Source of the DNA: Chlamydiota bacterium
GTDB taxonomy: Bacteria; Chlamydiota; Chlamydiia; Chlamydiales; SM23-39
Assembly (NCBI GenBank): GCA_027451825.1
Contig: DAIDHZ010000007.1
Span: forward strand, 1-64,000
Direction: 5' to 3'
Length of the DNA stretch: 64,000 nucleotides
Part shown: one piece after another, positions 57,243 through 64,000 of the stretch
Numbering within the stretch: position 1 is the first letter of the stretch
Layout of the letters: each line of letters starts with the position of its first letter
Made by a program: the position numbers and the translations under genes
Notes under the pieces: generated by a model
What the model was told of the DNA's origin: nothing
Database searches by the model: none
Seen by the model: the letters and a program-made list of their open reading frames with translations, nothing else

Positions 57243-58315
57243 TACTTACTTTCCAATTGCGAAGACACATCAATGAACGTTTGAAATCCTCGGCTTGGGA
57301 TTTTTTTTACCACATTTGCATTTAAATCAAACGAGGAAAGATCAACCACCCGAATCGTCTGATCATCGTATGTCTTAAAGTAGTATTTTAAAGATTGAGG
57401 ATCTCGAACGCAAGTCACTAACGTATAATCAATCTCCATTCTCGTTCCATCCACCTCTCGACTCACCCCTCGAGGTATATCAAATTGATTCAAGATATGA
57501 AATGTTTGTAAAATCCCTAGTTTTGCGCTATCCGGCGCTGTCGCCGTAAAACAAAATACCGCCGCCCTTACAAATCGAGAAGGAGGAGTAAAATCTCCGG
57601 GCAGCCCCCACATTCCAGCACCCAGCCCAAGAGGCGCCAACGTCAATCCTTCCATTTTTAAAGGCGCTACATTCACCGTTCTTAAGTTGATATAATTTCG
57701 CAAATTCGTCATATGCCAATCAAATGTCGGCGCATTGGTGAGAACTCCAATAGGATTTTCATGCACGACCAACTTTCCATCGATTGGTTCAATCACAATC
57801 GATCTTCCCGTCTTTTCATAAACAATATAATGAAAAGGAGGCGCTGCAGCTCCCCATTCTTTCAGTTTTGTCGGAGTAATCACCACCTTTTGAATTCCCT
57901 CCAATACTTCTTCAATGCTTGCAAATTGAGAAAGAATCCAACTTGGAAAATCCATAGGAGATAATCCTCGAGACTGATTCTCTGAAGTGACCGGCGTATA
58001 AGAAGCATAACCGGGGAAGAAAAATGTTCCTACGGCAAGACCTTTCTCATTCATGCCATCTGCCATCGAAGGATCATCGGATAACAAAGCACCCACGGAA
58101 GCATATTTCGTTGTATAACTGAGCCCTTTCCCAAGAGGGGTCATCCCCGAAAACTGCATCCCGCGAGGGATCACCGCCACCTTTGTTTCCAAAGGAATCC
58201 CAAATTCTAACGTTCTTCCATGAACAACGGATCCATCTTTTGCAGTCAATCGAATGCCGGTGCACGCCTCAACCGACCCCAAAAACAAAAAACAAATCAT
58301 CAAAATTCTACTCAT
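57242..58315 (-). CDS. Exported Ntn-type C-N hydrolase (choloylglycine hydrolase-like)
   Basis: A protein of about 357 residues. I start at ATG 58315, which has AGAGAGG seven bases upstream; the ATG at 58342 lacks one. A signal peptide (MSRILMICFLFLGSVEA) is followed directly by Cys18 in CTGIRL, which would become the N-terminal nucleophile. Further family marks are DGSVVHGRTLEFG, DGMNEKGLAVGTFFFP and NPIGVLTNAPTFDWHMTNLRNY. The family includes penicillin V acylases and bile salt hydrolases acting on amide bonds. The site is expected to be the periplasm. Substrate unknown. The stop overlaps the LysM gene start. Confidence 0.85.
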   Translation of the reverse strand: MSRILMICFLFLGSVEACTGIRLTAKDGSVVHGRTLEFGIPLETKVAVIPRGMQFSGMTPLGKGLSYTTKYASVGALLSDDPSMADGMNEKGLAVGTFFFPGYASYTPVTSENQSRGLSPMDFPSWILSQFASIEEVLEGIQKVVITPTKLKEWGAAAPPFHYIVYEKTGRSIVIEPIDGKLVVHENPIGVLTNAPTFDWHMTNLRNYINLRTVNVAPLKMEGLTLAPLGLGAGMWGLPGDFTPPSRFVRAAVFCFTATAPDSAKLGILQTFHILNQFDIPRGVSREVDGTRMEIDYTLVTCVRDPQSLKYYFKTYDDQTIRVVDLSSFDLNANVVKKIPSRGFQTFIDVSSQLESK

Positions 58316-58401
58316 AAAAAACCTCTCTCGGGCCGCAGCCATTCAAATCAACACTTTAGAAAAATTTCTCATTTTTGAAACTCAAATATAAAATTGCATA
58401 G

Positions 58402-58617
58402 ACAAATTTAATACGTATACGCACAATAATAATTCATAACATAAGAAGAAATGTCTCTTTCTTAAAAGTTAAAGAAGTTCCTATTGAGCCGCTATTAGAA
58501 GAACTCACCTTCATAAAAGATAAAAGAATGTGGGGGCTGTCCTTCAGAAGGGGTTCTTTTGAAATCCCTCGCAGAGACTTCGAACGAATCGCAAAAAACA
58601 TGAGGGTTCTTACATGA
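58402..58617 (+). other. Short open frame overlapping the marR start
   Basis: Open from 58402 to a TGA at 58615-58617 that overlaps the ATG of the MarR gene. The last 50 codons read as a plausible protein (EVPIEPLLEELTFIKDKRMW, then GSFEIPRRDFERIAKN), but no ATG, GTG or TTG occurs before ATG 58528. It could be a 29-residue leader peptide coupled to marR, or a gene that lost its 5' part. The upstream CGTATACG palindrome (about 58414) could be an operator. Confidence 0.25.
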
Positions 58618-59084
58618 GTAAAAAACTCAATTTCAAAAAAATCAGCATCCATACAGGCCCGAAGCAAAGTCCTGGGTTTCTCTTATGGCATGTGAGCACT
58701 TCATGGCGCTACTCTATTGAAACGATTCTTAAAACTTTTAAATTAACTCACCCTCAATTTGTCGTTCTTGCCACAACCGGTTGGCTGACTAAGAATGGAG
58801 AGCTTGCAACTCAAATAATGATTGGAAAAATGGCAGGACTCGATCCTAACACTACATCTCAAATCATTCAAGGGATCGAAGAAAAGAAGCTGGTGAGCAG
58901 ATCTGCATCTTCTGATGGACGCGCAAAGAATGTTTCCTTGACTTCAATGGGGTCTAAAATACTTGAACAGGCCATTCCCGCAGTAGAACAAACCGACGCA
59001 AAATTTTTCAGCGCCCTTACAAAAGAAGAAATCAGTTTCTTGATGAATATGGTTCAAAAACTTCTTGATTTTTCGCATAGTTAA
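58614..59084 (+). CDS. MarR-family transcriptional regulator
   Basis: A 156-residue winged-helix regulator. It has an N-terminal dimerisation helix (FLLWHVSTSWRYSIETILKTF), the helix-turn-helix LATQIMIGKMAGLDPNTTSQIIQGIEEKKLVSRS and the wing SSDGRAKNVSLTSMG, which is the MarR DGRAK-type motif. Such proteins usually repress their own and adjacent genes until a small ligand binds. No efflux or stress gene is adjacent; pheT follows after 18 bases, so co-transcription with pheT is possible. Confidence 0.88.
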   Translation: MSKKLNFKKISIHTGPKQSPGFLLWHVSTSWRYSIETILKTFKLTHPQFVVLATTGWLTKNGELATQIMIGKMAGLDPNTTSQIIQGIEEKKLVSRSASSDGRAKNVSLTSMGSKILEQAIPAVEQTDAKFFSALTKEEISFLMNMVQKLLDFSHS

Positions 59085-59102
59085 ACATTAAAATAGCCTC
59101 CT

Positions 59103-61475
59103 ATGCGCATCCCATTATCTTTAATTCAATCTTATCTTTCTAAAGAAGTCTCCATTGAGACTGTGAGCAACACATTGACGCTTCTTGGCATTGAAGTCGA
59201 TCAAATCATCAATGAACATCCGTCCTTTGCCCGTGTTGTGGTAGGAGAGGTGATAGAGACGGCGCCCCATCCCAAAGCAGATAAATTGCAAATTGCAAAA
59301 GTACATGATGGAGAGCGCATTCACCAGGTGGTGTGTGGAGCGTCCAACTGTCGAAAAAATCTTAAAACGGCCTTTGCACCCATCGGCGCTCTTTTGATCG
59401 ATCAACATCAAAAACAATTCTCTATTGAACATACAAGCATTCGGGATGTGGCATCCGAAGGGATGCTCTGTTCTGCATCGGAACTTCATCTCTGGAAGGA
59501 TTCTTCAGGAATTTTAGAATTGCCGGAAGAATGGACTGTTGGACAAGATCTCTCTTCGCTTCTTTGGGATCCTGTTTTTGAACTCTCATTCACTCCGAAT
59601 TTAGGCCATGCTTTCAGCGCACTCGGCATCGCAAGAGAGCTCAGCGCAGCTCTCAATATCCCTTTCGTTGATCAGCCTCTTTCCCTCAAAGAAGGACCCA
59701 ATCCTCAAACAGTCACTGTTGAAGTAAAAAACACGAAAGACTGTCCTAAATACGCCTGCAGAACCATAGAAAACGTACACATTGGGCCCTCCCCATTTTG
59801 GCTTCAAAAAGAGCTCCTTCTTGCCGGGTTTACCCCCATTTGCAACGTTGTTGATGTCACAAACTATATTCAGATGAAAAGAGGCCAGCCTCTTCACGCT
59901 TTTGATCTTGATCGCATTGAAGGCAGCTTCATTCGAGTCGACTCATCCCAAAAAGACACTTCATTTGTCGGCTTGGATGGTGTTGAAAGAAAAATAGCAA
60001 GCGGCGCTCTTTTTATTGAAGATGCGAAAAAACCAATCGCTCTTGCGGGGATCATTGGAGGAGAAAATAGCAGCGTTCGCAACACAACAAAAAACATTGT
60101 TTTAGAAGCTGCTTTTTTCGATCCAATCACCGTTCGAAAAGGATCAAAACAAGCCGTACGAACAGAAAGCTCTCTTCGCTTTGAAAAAGGGGTCGATCCA
60201 AACGGAATTGAACAAGCTTTAAATGAAGCAGCAAGCCTCATTGCACAAATTGCAAAAGGCTCTGTTGCAAAAGGGATGATCATCCACTCAAGCCGCTCAT
60301 TTCCTCCCAAAGAAATCATCTTACGAATCAAAAACATACAAAGACTGATTGGCATCCATCTCTCCAGAACAGAAATCATCGACATTTTTACAAGATTGCA
60401 ATGCAGCGTAAAAATGATTTCAGATACAGAGCTGCAAGTATCTGTACCAACATATCGCTTTGACATTACCGAAGAAATTGATCTCATCGAAGAAATCGTC
60501 CGCATTTACGGCTATAACAATGTCCCCAAACAAGCGGCTTTATTTCACTCCACAGAGATTCCTCATGATCCTGTCTATGTATTCGAAAAAGAGCTTCGAA
60601 AACGTTGTGTTGCACTTGGGGCTCAAGAACTTTTGACCGCCGATTTAATCGGCCCAAAACTCATGAAGTTGGCCGAAGATTTCTTACAACCTGACATTTC
60701 TTGCTTAAAAACAATCCATGCAAAAACAGAAGAATATTCCATTTTAAGACCCTCTCTTCTTCCAAATCTTCTACAAGTCATCCAATACAATCTAGATCAA
60801 AAAAACTTCAGTGTGAATGGATTTGAAATCGGACGCGTTCATTTTCTTGAAAAAGAAAAAAATGTAGAAATACCTATCCTTTCTTTCATCTTGACCGGCA
60901 AATCAACCCCTCAGACTCTAGGCAAAGAAAACGATGTCGACTTTTATACCTTAAAAGGACTTCTTGAAAATCTATTCGAGGGTCTTAAAATCCGAACCCT
61001 TTCTTTCCATCCATCATCTCACGTAAGCTTTCACCCTAAAAGACAAGTCGATATCGTATGGAATGACAAAAGCATCGGCTCTTTTGGAGAAATCCACCCT
61101 CATCTCCTAGAGAAAATGGGCATCCGACAAAGAGTCTTATTTGCTGAAATCAATATTCATGATTTGATGCATCTTCATCATCCTCATTCTCTCTTTACGG
61201 CAATTCCAACACTCCCCTCCTCGGAAAGAGACTTAACAATCTCTCTTCCAGTGAAAACTACGATCGGCTCTCTTTTAACACATATCCGATCCCTTTCTTC
61301 TTCTATCATGGAAAAAGTCGAACTGATCGATTTATACGAACCTGAAAATTCCGATCAGAAAAATGCAACATTTCGATTTACATATCGAGATACTTTACAA
61401 ACAATTTCTCACGAAACCGTTGAAGCGGAACATAAAAAATTTGTAGATCATACCACAAAACTCCTTGCTAAATGA
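59103..61475 (+). CDS. pheT: Phenylalanyl-tRNA synthetase beta subunit
   Basis: A 790-residue subunit. In order: the EMAP/tRNA-binding domain (about 40-150, HPKADKLQIAKV and VVCGASN), B3/B4 (VDVTNYIQMKRGQPLHAFD), B5 (RIKNIQRLIGI...YRFDITEEIDLIEEIVRIYGYNN), the catalytic-like module and the anticodon-binding FDX-ACB domain at the end (SSERDLTISLP...VELIDLYEP). It acts with PheS, which is not in the window. As I recall, Chlamydia has pheT followed by a lipoprotein gene as here. Confidence 0.96.
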   Translation: MRIPLSLIQSYLSKEVSIETVSNTLTLLGIEVDQIINEHPSFARVVVGEVIETAPHPKADKLQIAKVHDGERIHQVVCGASNCRKNLKTAFAPIGALLIDQHQKQFSIEHTSIRDVASEGMLCSASELHLWKDSSGILELPEEWTVGQDLSSLLWDPVFELSFTPNLGHAFSALGIARELSAALNIPFVDQPLSLKEGPNPQTVTVEVKNTKDCPKYACRTIENVHIGPSPFWLQKELLLAGFTPICNVVDVTNYIQMKRGQPLHAFDLDRIEGSFIRVDSSQKDTSFVGLDGVERKIASGALFIEDAKKPIALAGIIGGENSSVRNTTKNIVLEAAFFDPITVRKGSKQAVRTESSLRFEKGVDPNGIEQALNEAASLIAQIAKGSVAKGMIIHSSRSFPPKEIILRIKNIQRLIGIHLSRTEIIDIFTRLQCSVKMISDTELQVSVPTYRFDITEEIDLIEEIVRIYGYNNVPKQAALFHSTEIPHDPVYVFEKELRKRCVALGAQELLTADLIGPKLMKLAEDFLQPDISCLKTIHAKTEEYSILRPSLLPNLLQVIQYNLDQKNFSVNGFEIGRVHFLEKEKNVEIPILSFILTGKSTPQTLGKENDVDFYTLKGLLENLFEGLKIRTLSFHPSSHVSFHPKRQVDIVWNDKSIGSFGEIHPHLLEKMGIRQRVLFAEINIHDLMHLHHPHSLFTAIPTLPSSERDLTISLPVKTTIGSLLTHIRSLSSSIMEKVELIDLYEPENSDQKNATFRFTYRDTLQTISHETVEAEHKKFVDHTTKLLAK

Positions 61476-61536
61476 ATGAAGGCTACGTAAGATCATATAC
61501 ATAATTCAAGTTTCTTCTATGGAGTGATCATTTATC

Positions 61537-62511
61537 ATGAAAAATACTTATTTGCTTACATCTCTCGGTCTTATTTTAGCATCCTGTCAATCGAATTCAG
61601 GAATTGATCAGATTGTCTCTCAAAAATATGTACACAAATACGGATTTGATGTCTCCGAAGCCGAATGGGAAGAAAGAGCTCAAGATGGACAAGTGATTGA
61701 AACACTCAAAAACGGAGTGAAAGTGACTCGCTCTTATGAGAACGGTCAACTCCATGGTCCAACAACCTATACTTTCCCTCATAAAACAACGATTGAAAAA
61801 TGCATGACCTATGATCAAGGATCTCTTCTTAAAGAAACAGTCTATGATCAATCAGGCATTCCAATTCGAGAAGATCTCTATGAATTTGAAAATCGAAATG
61901 TAATCACTCTTTGGGATGAAAAAGGAATTCCTTTAAGCATTGAAGAATACGAAAATGACATTCTTATCTCCGGATCCTACTATACGCCGGAACATGTGTT
62001 AGAATCTTCTGTTGAGCAAGGATACGGAACGCGCATCAAACGAGATCGAAGCGGGCTTCTCATCTCCAGAGATCGAATGGAAAATGGCATTATTGCAGAA
62101 AGAACCACCTTCCATCCAAATGGAGAAATCCACATGATCTCTCACTACCACGATTACCAACTCCATGGAGAACAACTCAAATTTGCACCATCTGGAAGAC
62201 CTCTCATGCAACTCACCTGGAATCACGGAGTTCTCGATGGATTAAAGATCATCTATCGAAACGGCATTAAAGTTGCGGAAATTCCTTATGTGAGTGGAGA
62301 AAAACACGGCACGGAACTCCATTATGATGATCTTGGCAATCTAACAGCAGAAATCTCTTGGAAAAACGACAAAAAACACGGATGTACAAAAATGTATTCT
62401 GAAGAAAGTGTCGATTCTGAATGGTTTTACAAAGGCCAAGCCGTGAATGCAGAACGCTTTCACTTACTTGAGCAAAGAGAACAAATCATCGCAGATTTAT
62501 CTTTAGATTAA
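61537..62511 (+). CDS. Lipoprotein with MORN_2-type repeats
   Basis: A 324-residue lipoprotein. The signal peptide ends in a lipobox, LILASC, at about residue 17. The body is a chain of MORN_2/YwqK-like units: LKNGVKVTRSYENGQLHGPTTY, VIAERTTFHPNGEIHMISHYHDYQLHGEQL, LEQLTWNHGVLDGL-like and VSGEKHGTELHYDDLGN. The architecture suggests a scaffold at the outer or inner membrane facing the periplasm. The same repeat type forms the N-terminus of the DUF115 protein at 47289. No enzymatic motif. It ends in a good terminator. Confidence 0.88.
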   Translation: MKNTYLLTSLGLILASCQSNSGIDQIVSQKYVHKYGFDVSEAEWEERAQDGQVIETLKNGVKVTRSYENGQLHGPTTYTFPHKTTIEKCMTYDQGSLLKETVYDQSGIPIREDLYEFENRNVITLWDEKGIPLSIEEYENDILISGSYYTPEHVLESSVEQGYGTRIKRDRSGLLISRDRMENGIIAERTTFHPNGEIHMISHYHDYQLHGEQLKFAPSGRPLMQLTWNHGVLDGLKIIYRNGIKVAEIPYVSGEKHGTELHYDDLGNLTAEISWKNDKKHGCTKMYSEESVDSEWFYKGQAVNAERFHLLEQREQIIADLSLD

Positions 62512-62518
62512 TAAGAAG

Positions 62519-62556
62519 AGATCAGCGAGAGAAGTCTTCCTCTCGCTGATCTTTTC
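62519..62556 (+). terminator. Terminator after the MORN lipoprotein gene
   Basis: A 13-bp perfect stem AGATCAGCGAGAG/CTCTCGCTGATCT with an 8-base loop, followed by TTTTC, eight bases past the stop. Confidence 0.85.
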
Positions 62557-62609
62557 AATTATGTTCTCTTGTTTTAGATAAATAAAATGCAAAGCCCCAG
62601 AAGAGAATA

Positions 62610-62633
62610 AGCGAGAGAAGAGCTTCTCTCGCT
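62610..62633 (-). terminator. Hairpin after the acidic lipoprotein gene
   Basis: AGCGAGAGAAG pairs with CTTCTCTCGCT around a 2-base centre, 14 bases past the stop on the minus strand. Its arm shares GCGAGAGAAG with the neighbouring terminator. The following bases (TATTCTCTTCT) are only moderately T-rich. Confidence 0.6.
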
Positions 62634-62646
62634 ATCTAAAGTCAGA

Positions 62647-63105
62647 TTATTTTTCAGAAGAAGATGATTCAGTGACTTCTTGATAATTTTCTGAAATCAT
62701 ACGAATCGCTTCTACAGCTTCTAATCTAGGATCACTCGATGCATCGCTTTCAGATGTTACTGCATCTTCTAAAACAGCAACTTGAGAAGGTTCTTCTCTT
62801 TTCTTTTCTTCAGAAAAAACAATCTCTTCAGAAGATTCCTTTTCTACATTCTCTTCTGTTGTTTCAGAAGAAACGACTTGATCTTCAGAAGAATCCACGT
62901 CTTCTAAATGAGTGGATTGATCGCCGCTACCATAAGCGCCATCATCACCATCATCATCTTCACTCTCACTATAACCATCATGAGATTGAGAAGAAGATGG
63001 AGAGGCAGTCCGCGAAGCTTCTTGAACTTTCGGTTGACAAGCAGCTAGGGCCATCATCACTCCAAGACCAACACACCAATGTTTCGCAAAAAATTGTTTT
63101 TTCAT
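62647..63105 (-). CDS. Acidic Ser/Glu-rich lipoprotein
   Basis: A 152-residue lipoprotein. The signal peptide MKKQFFAKHWCVGLGVMMALAAC ends in the lipobox LAAC. The mature part is low-complexity: Ser/Asp/Glu runs (SESEDDDGDDGAYGSGD, SSEDQVVSSETTEENVEKES) with a short helix at the end (PRLEAVEAIRMISENYQEV). No domain. Possibly a disordered surface or periplasmic spacer. AAAGG precedes ATG by nine bases. Confidence 0.8.
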   Translation of the reverse strand: MKKQFFAKHWCVGLGVMMALAACQPKVQEASRTASPSSSQSHDGYSESEDDDGDDGAYGSGDQSTHLEDVDSSEDQVVSSETTEENVEKESSEEIVFSEEKKREEPSQVAVLEDAVTSESDASSDPRLEAVEAIRMISENYQEVTESSSSEK

Positions 63106-63173
63106 ATTCGTAAACCTTTAATTTCGCAACTCCAATGGATTCTACAAAGTTTTCGATTCAAAGTCTATAGTAT

Positions 63174-63338
63174 TAACTCAAGTTGCTAGTCGATCGTTAG
63201 ACGAGTACGGAGCGAGAGGGCTGAGGTCGAGGATTTCGCGACGAGTCTTAGAGTGAGAACTTCTGGACAAGGAGCGAAATCCTCGAGATCGGCACTCGCA
63301 GCCCGTAATCGTCAACGAGCGACTAGCAACTTGAGTTA
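63174..63338. repeat. MITE-like repeat, family C, copy 2 (165 bp)
   Basis: Apparently identical to 7566-7730 except one base (GGACAAGG here, GGACGAGG there). Same orientation on the plus strand. Confidence 0.93.
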
Positions 63339-63427
63339 TTAACAGGAGCGGCAAAAAGGCGATATCTACTTCGCACACGGCGTTGCCTCGCTGGCGCATC
63401 TTGTCACCTTTTTAGAACCCCTGTTAA
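63339..63427. repeat. Possible small inverted-repeat element
   Basis: Starts TTAACAGGAGCGGCAAAAAGG and ends in an imperfect inverse (CCTTTTTAGAACCCCTGTTAA), 89 bp, abutting the family C copy. No second copy was seen, so its mobile nature is a guess from structure. Confidence 0.4.
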
Positions 63428-63445
63428 ACCTGCATATTTCTGCCG

Positions 63446-63461
63446 TGGCACGGGTTTTGCT
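63446..63461 (+). promoter_or_regulatory. Sigma-54 (RpoN) promoter
   Basis: TGGCACG-GGTT-TTGCT: the invariant GG and GC dinucleotides are ten bases apart, as required, and nearly every consensus position matches. Predicted transcription start is near 63472, about 16 bases before ATG 63488 and just ahead of the GAGG ribosome site. Confidence 0.75.
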
Positions 63462-63487
63462 TCTAAAGAAGGCACAACGAGGTACCT

Positions 63488-63703
63488 ATGAACAATAAAG
63501 ATCTTTATAAAAAAATTGCCAAGCTTGAAACGATGAATGATCAGCTCTCAGCGGAGCTCAACTTTCTAGAAAATCTCACAAAATCATTAGGGTTTGCTGA
63601 AGGACTTAAAACTCTAAAAGCTGCTGCAATTGAGATGCTTGAAGCAGAACAAAAGAAAAAGATCAAAAAAGAAGGTGAAGCAAATCCTCCTCTGTCCAAC
63701 TAG
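63488..63703 (+). CDS. Short coiled-coil protein under a sigma-54 promoter
   Basis: A 71-residue protein preceded by GAGG and TACCT, then ATG. Heptad-like hydrophobic spacing (IAKLETMNDQLSAELNFLENLTKSL) and a lysine-rich end (EAEQKKKIKKEGEANPP) indicate a coiled coil; it is reminiscent of SlyX-type or chaperone-like small proteins but I do not assign a family. The strong sigma-54 promoter is the best evidence that it is real. The 3' end overlaps the convergent helicase gene by about 40 bases. Confidence 0.65.
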   Translation: MNNKDLYKKIAKLETMNDQLSAELNFLENLTKSLGFAEGLKTLKAAAIEMLEAEQKKKIKKEGEANPPLSN

Positions 63704-64000
63704 ATCCGGCATCTTCTAATAAAAGCTCCGCTGTTTTTGTTTTTTTCTTCTTCAGGCGGAGCATCTTCTCTTCAATGGAATTAGGAATCAGATACTTTTT
63801 TGCAATCACCACGTTCTTTTGCCCAATTCGATGAGCCCTATCAATCGCTTGATTTTCAACAGCTTCATTCCACCACGGATCTAAAAGAATCACATAATCT
63901 GCTTTCGTTAAATTCAGTCCAACGCCTCCCGCTTTCAAACTCAAAAGAAAAACATTCATCGTCGCATCTTCTTGAAATCGACGCACATTCAAAGCTCTTT
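63663..64000 (-). CDS. SNF2-family helicase, C-terminal end (partial)
   Basis: The last 112 or so residues of a protein that continues past the window edge. They hold helicase motifs V and VI of the SWI2/SNF2 group: SLKAGGVGLNLTKADYVILLDPWWN and ENQAIDRAHRIGQKN, with the arginine-finger RAHRIGQ. The end is LLLEDAGSSWTEEDLLHLLF. Such ATPases translocate on duplex DNA and remodel protein-DNA complexes; chlamydiae are known to encode a few. The rest of the domain is outside the window. Confidence 0.92.
   Translation of the reverse strand, partial: RALNVRRFQEDATMNVFLLSLKAGGVGLNLTKADYVILLDPWWNEAVENQAIDRAHRIGQKNVVIAKKYLIPNSIEEKMLRLKKKKTKTAELLLEDAGSSWTEEDLLHLLF

Larger units (their letters stand above)
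63106..63487. other. Intergenic region made of two repeats and a sigma-54 promoter
   Basis: About 380 bases without a gene. In order: the promoter region of the acidic lipoprotein, the second family C repeat (63174-63338), a shorter inverted-repeat element (63339-63427) and a sigma-54-type promoter (63446-63461). An open frame on the minus strand across it (63178-63399) is just the open phase of the repeat. Confidence 0.75.

Noticed and set aside
58434-58667. 77-codon frame antisense to the marR start
   Set aside because: Antisense to a well-supported gene, with no ribosome site or family resemblance.
63178-63399. 73-codon frame on the minus strand
   Set aside because: Its translated end equals the methyltransferase tail because both come from family C; no coding signal outside the repeat.

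Overview
The window looks like a chromosomal segment of a Chlamydiota member outside the Chlamydiaceae, most likely near the Simkaniaceae or another chlamydia-like family. That placement is inferred from gene order and family content, not from a marker-gene tree. Supporting signs are the tmk-gyrA-gyrB-DciA block with mgtE close by, fabF next to a Nudix hydrolase, a long chlamydial-type YidC followed by a shortish DnaA, pheT followed by a MORN-type lipoprotein, an ADP/ATP-type nucleotide transporter, and many small proteins without recognisable families. The base composition is moderately AT-rich. No rRNA, integrase, transposase or CRISPR array was seen.

Layout. 1-6700: an ATAD3-like AAA+ ATPase, BioY, a putative glycosyltransferase, a Nudix hydrolase, FabF and a nucleotide transporter, all on the minus strand. 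6700-15520: NAD kinase, a PmtA-like methyltransferase, then the replication block holB-tmk-gyrA-gyrB-dciA. 15600-23500: two tandem paralogues of an unknown protein with a papain-like His/Cys pattern, a glycine-rich membrane protein, MgtE and TypA. 23475-34423: an O-antigen-ligase-like protein, then a classical menaquinone cluster (menG, F, D, H, B, A, E; no menC) interrupted by at least five small unknown proteins. Several of these small genes have their own near-consensus promoters, and one ends in a CaaX-like tetrapeptide. 34500-42440: a TPR protein, YidC, DnaA, a hypothetical protein and an MtaB-like radical SAM enzyme. 42571-47328: a 2OG-oxygenase-like protein, a glycine-zipper peptide, MarC and a stand-alone NRPS-like A-T-reductase enzyme. 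47289-52184 (minus): Hpf, an HsdR-N-like nuclease-fold protein and two DUF115/Maf-like proteins. 52249-64000: RecO, two tRNAs, small unknown proteins, an M2/M3-type peptidase, YidD, a LysM protein, an exported Ntn hydrolase, MarR, PheT, two lipoproteins, a short coiled-coil gene behind a textbook sigma-54 promoter, and the C-terminal end of a SNF2 helicase.

The most striking feature is a set of short palindromic, MITE-like repeats with no transposase in view. At least four families (about 110-245 bp) recur. Three copies from two families sit inside coding sequences and add an exact multiple of three bases. Each is inserted at the TA of a Leu TTA codon, the phase in which the element is open on both strands. 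Another family repeatedly sits at the translation start of the downstream gene (bioY, menA, the O-antigen-ligase-like gene), and others supply stop codons and C-terminal tails. This resembles the Rickettsia palindromic elements that insert in frame into genes, here in a chlamydial setting.
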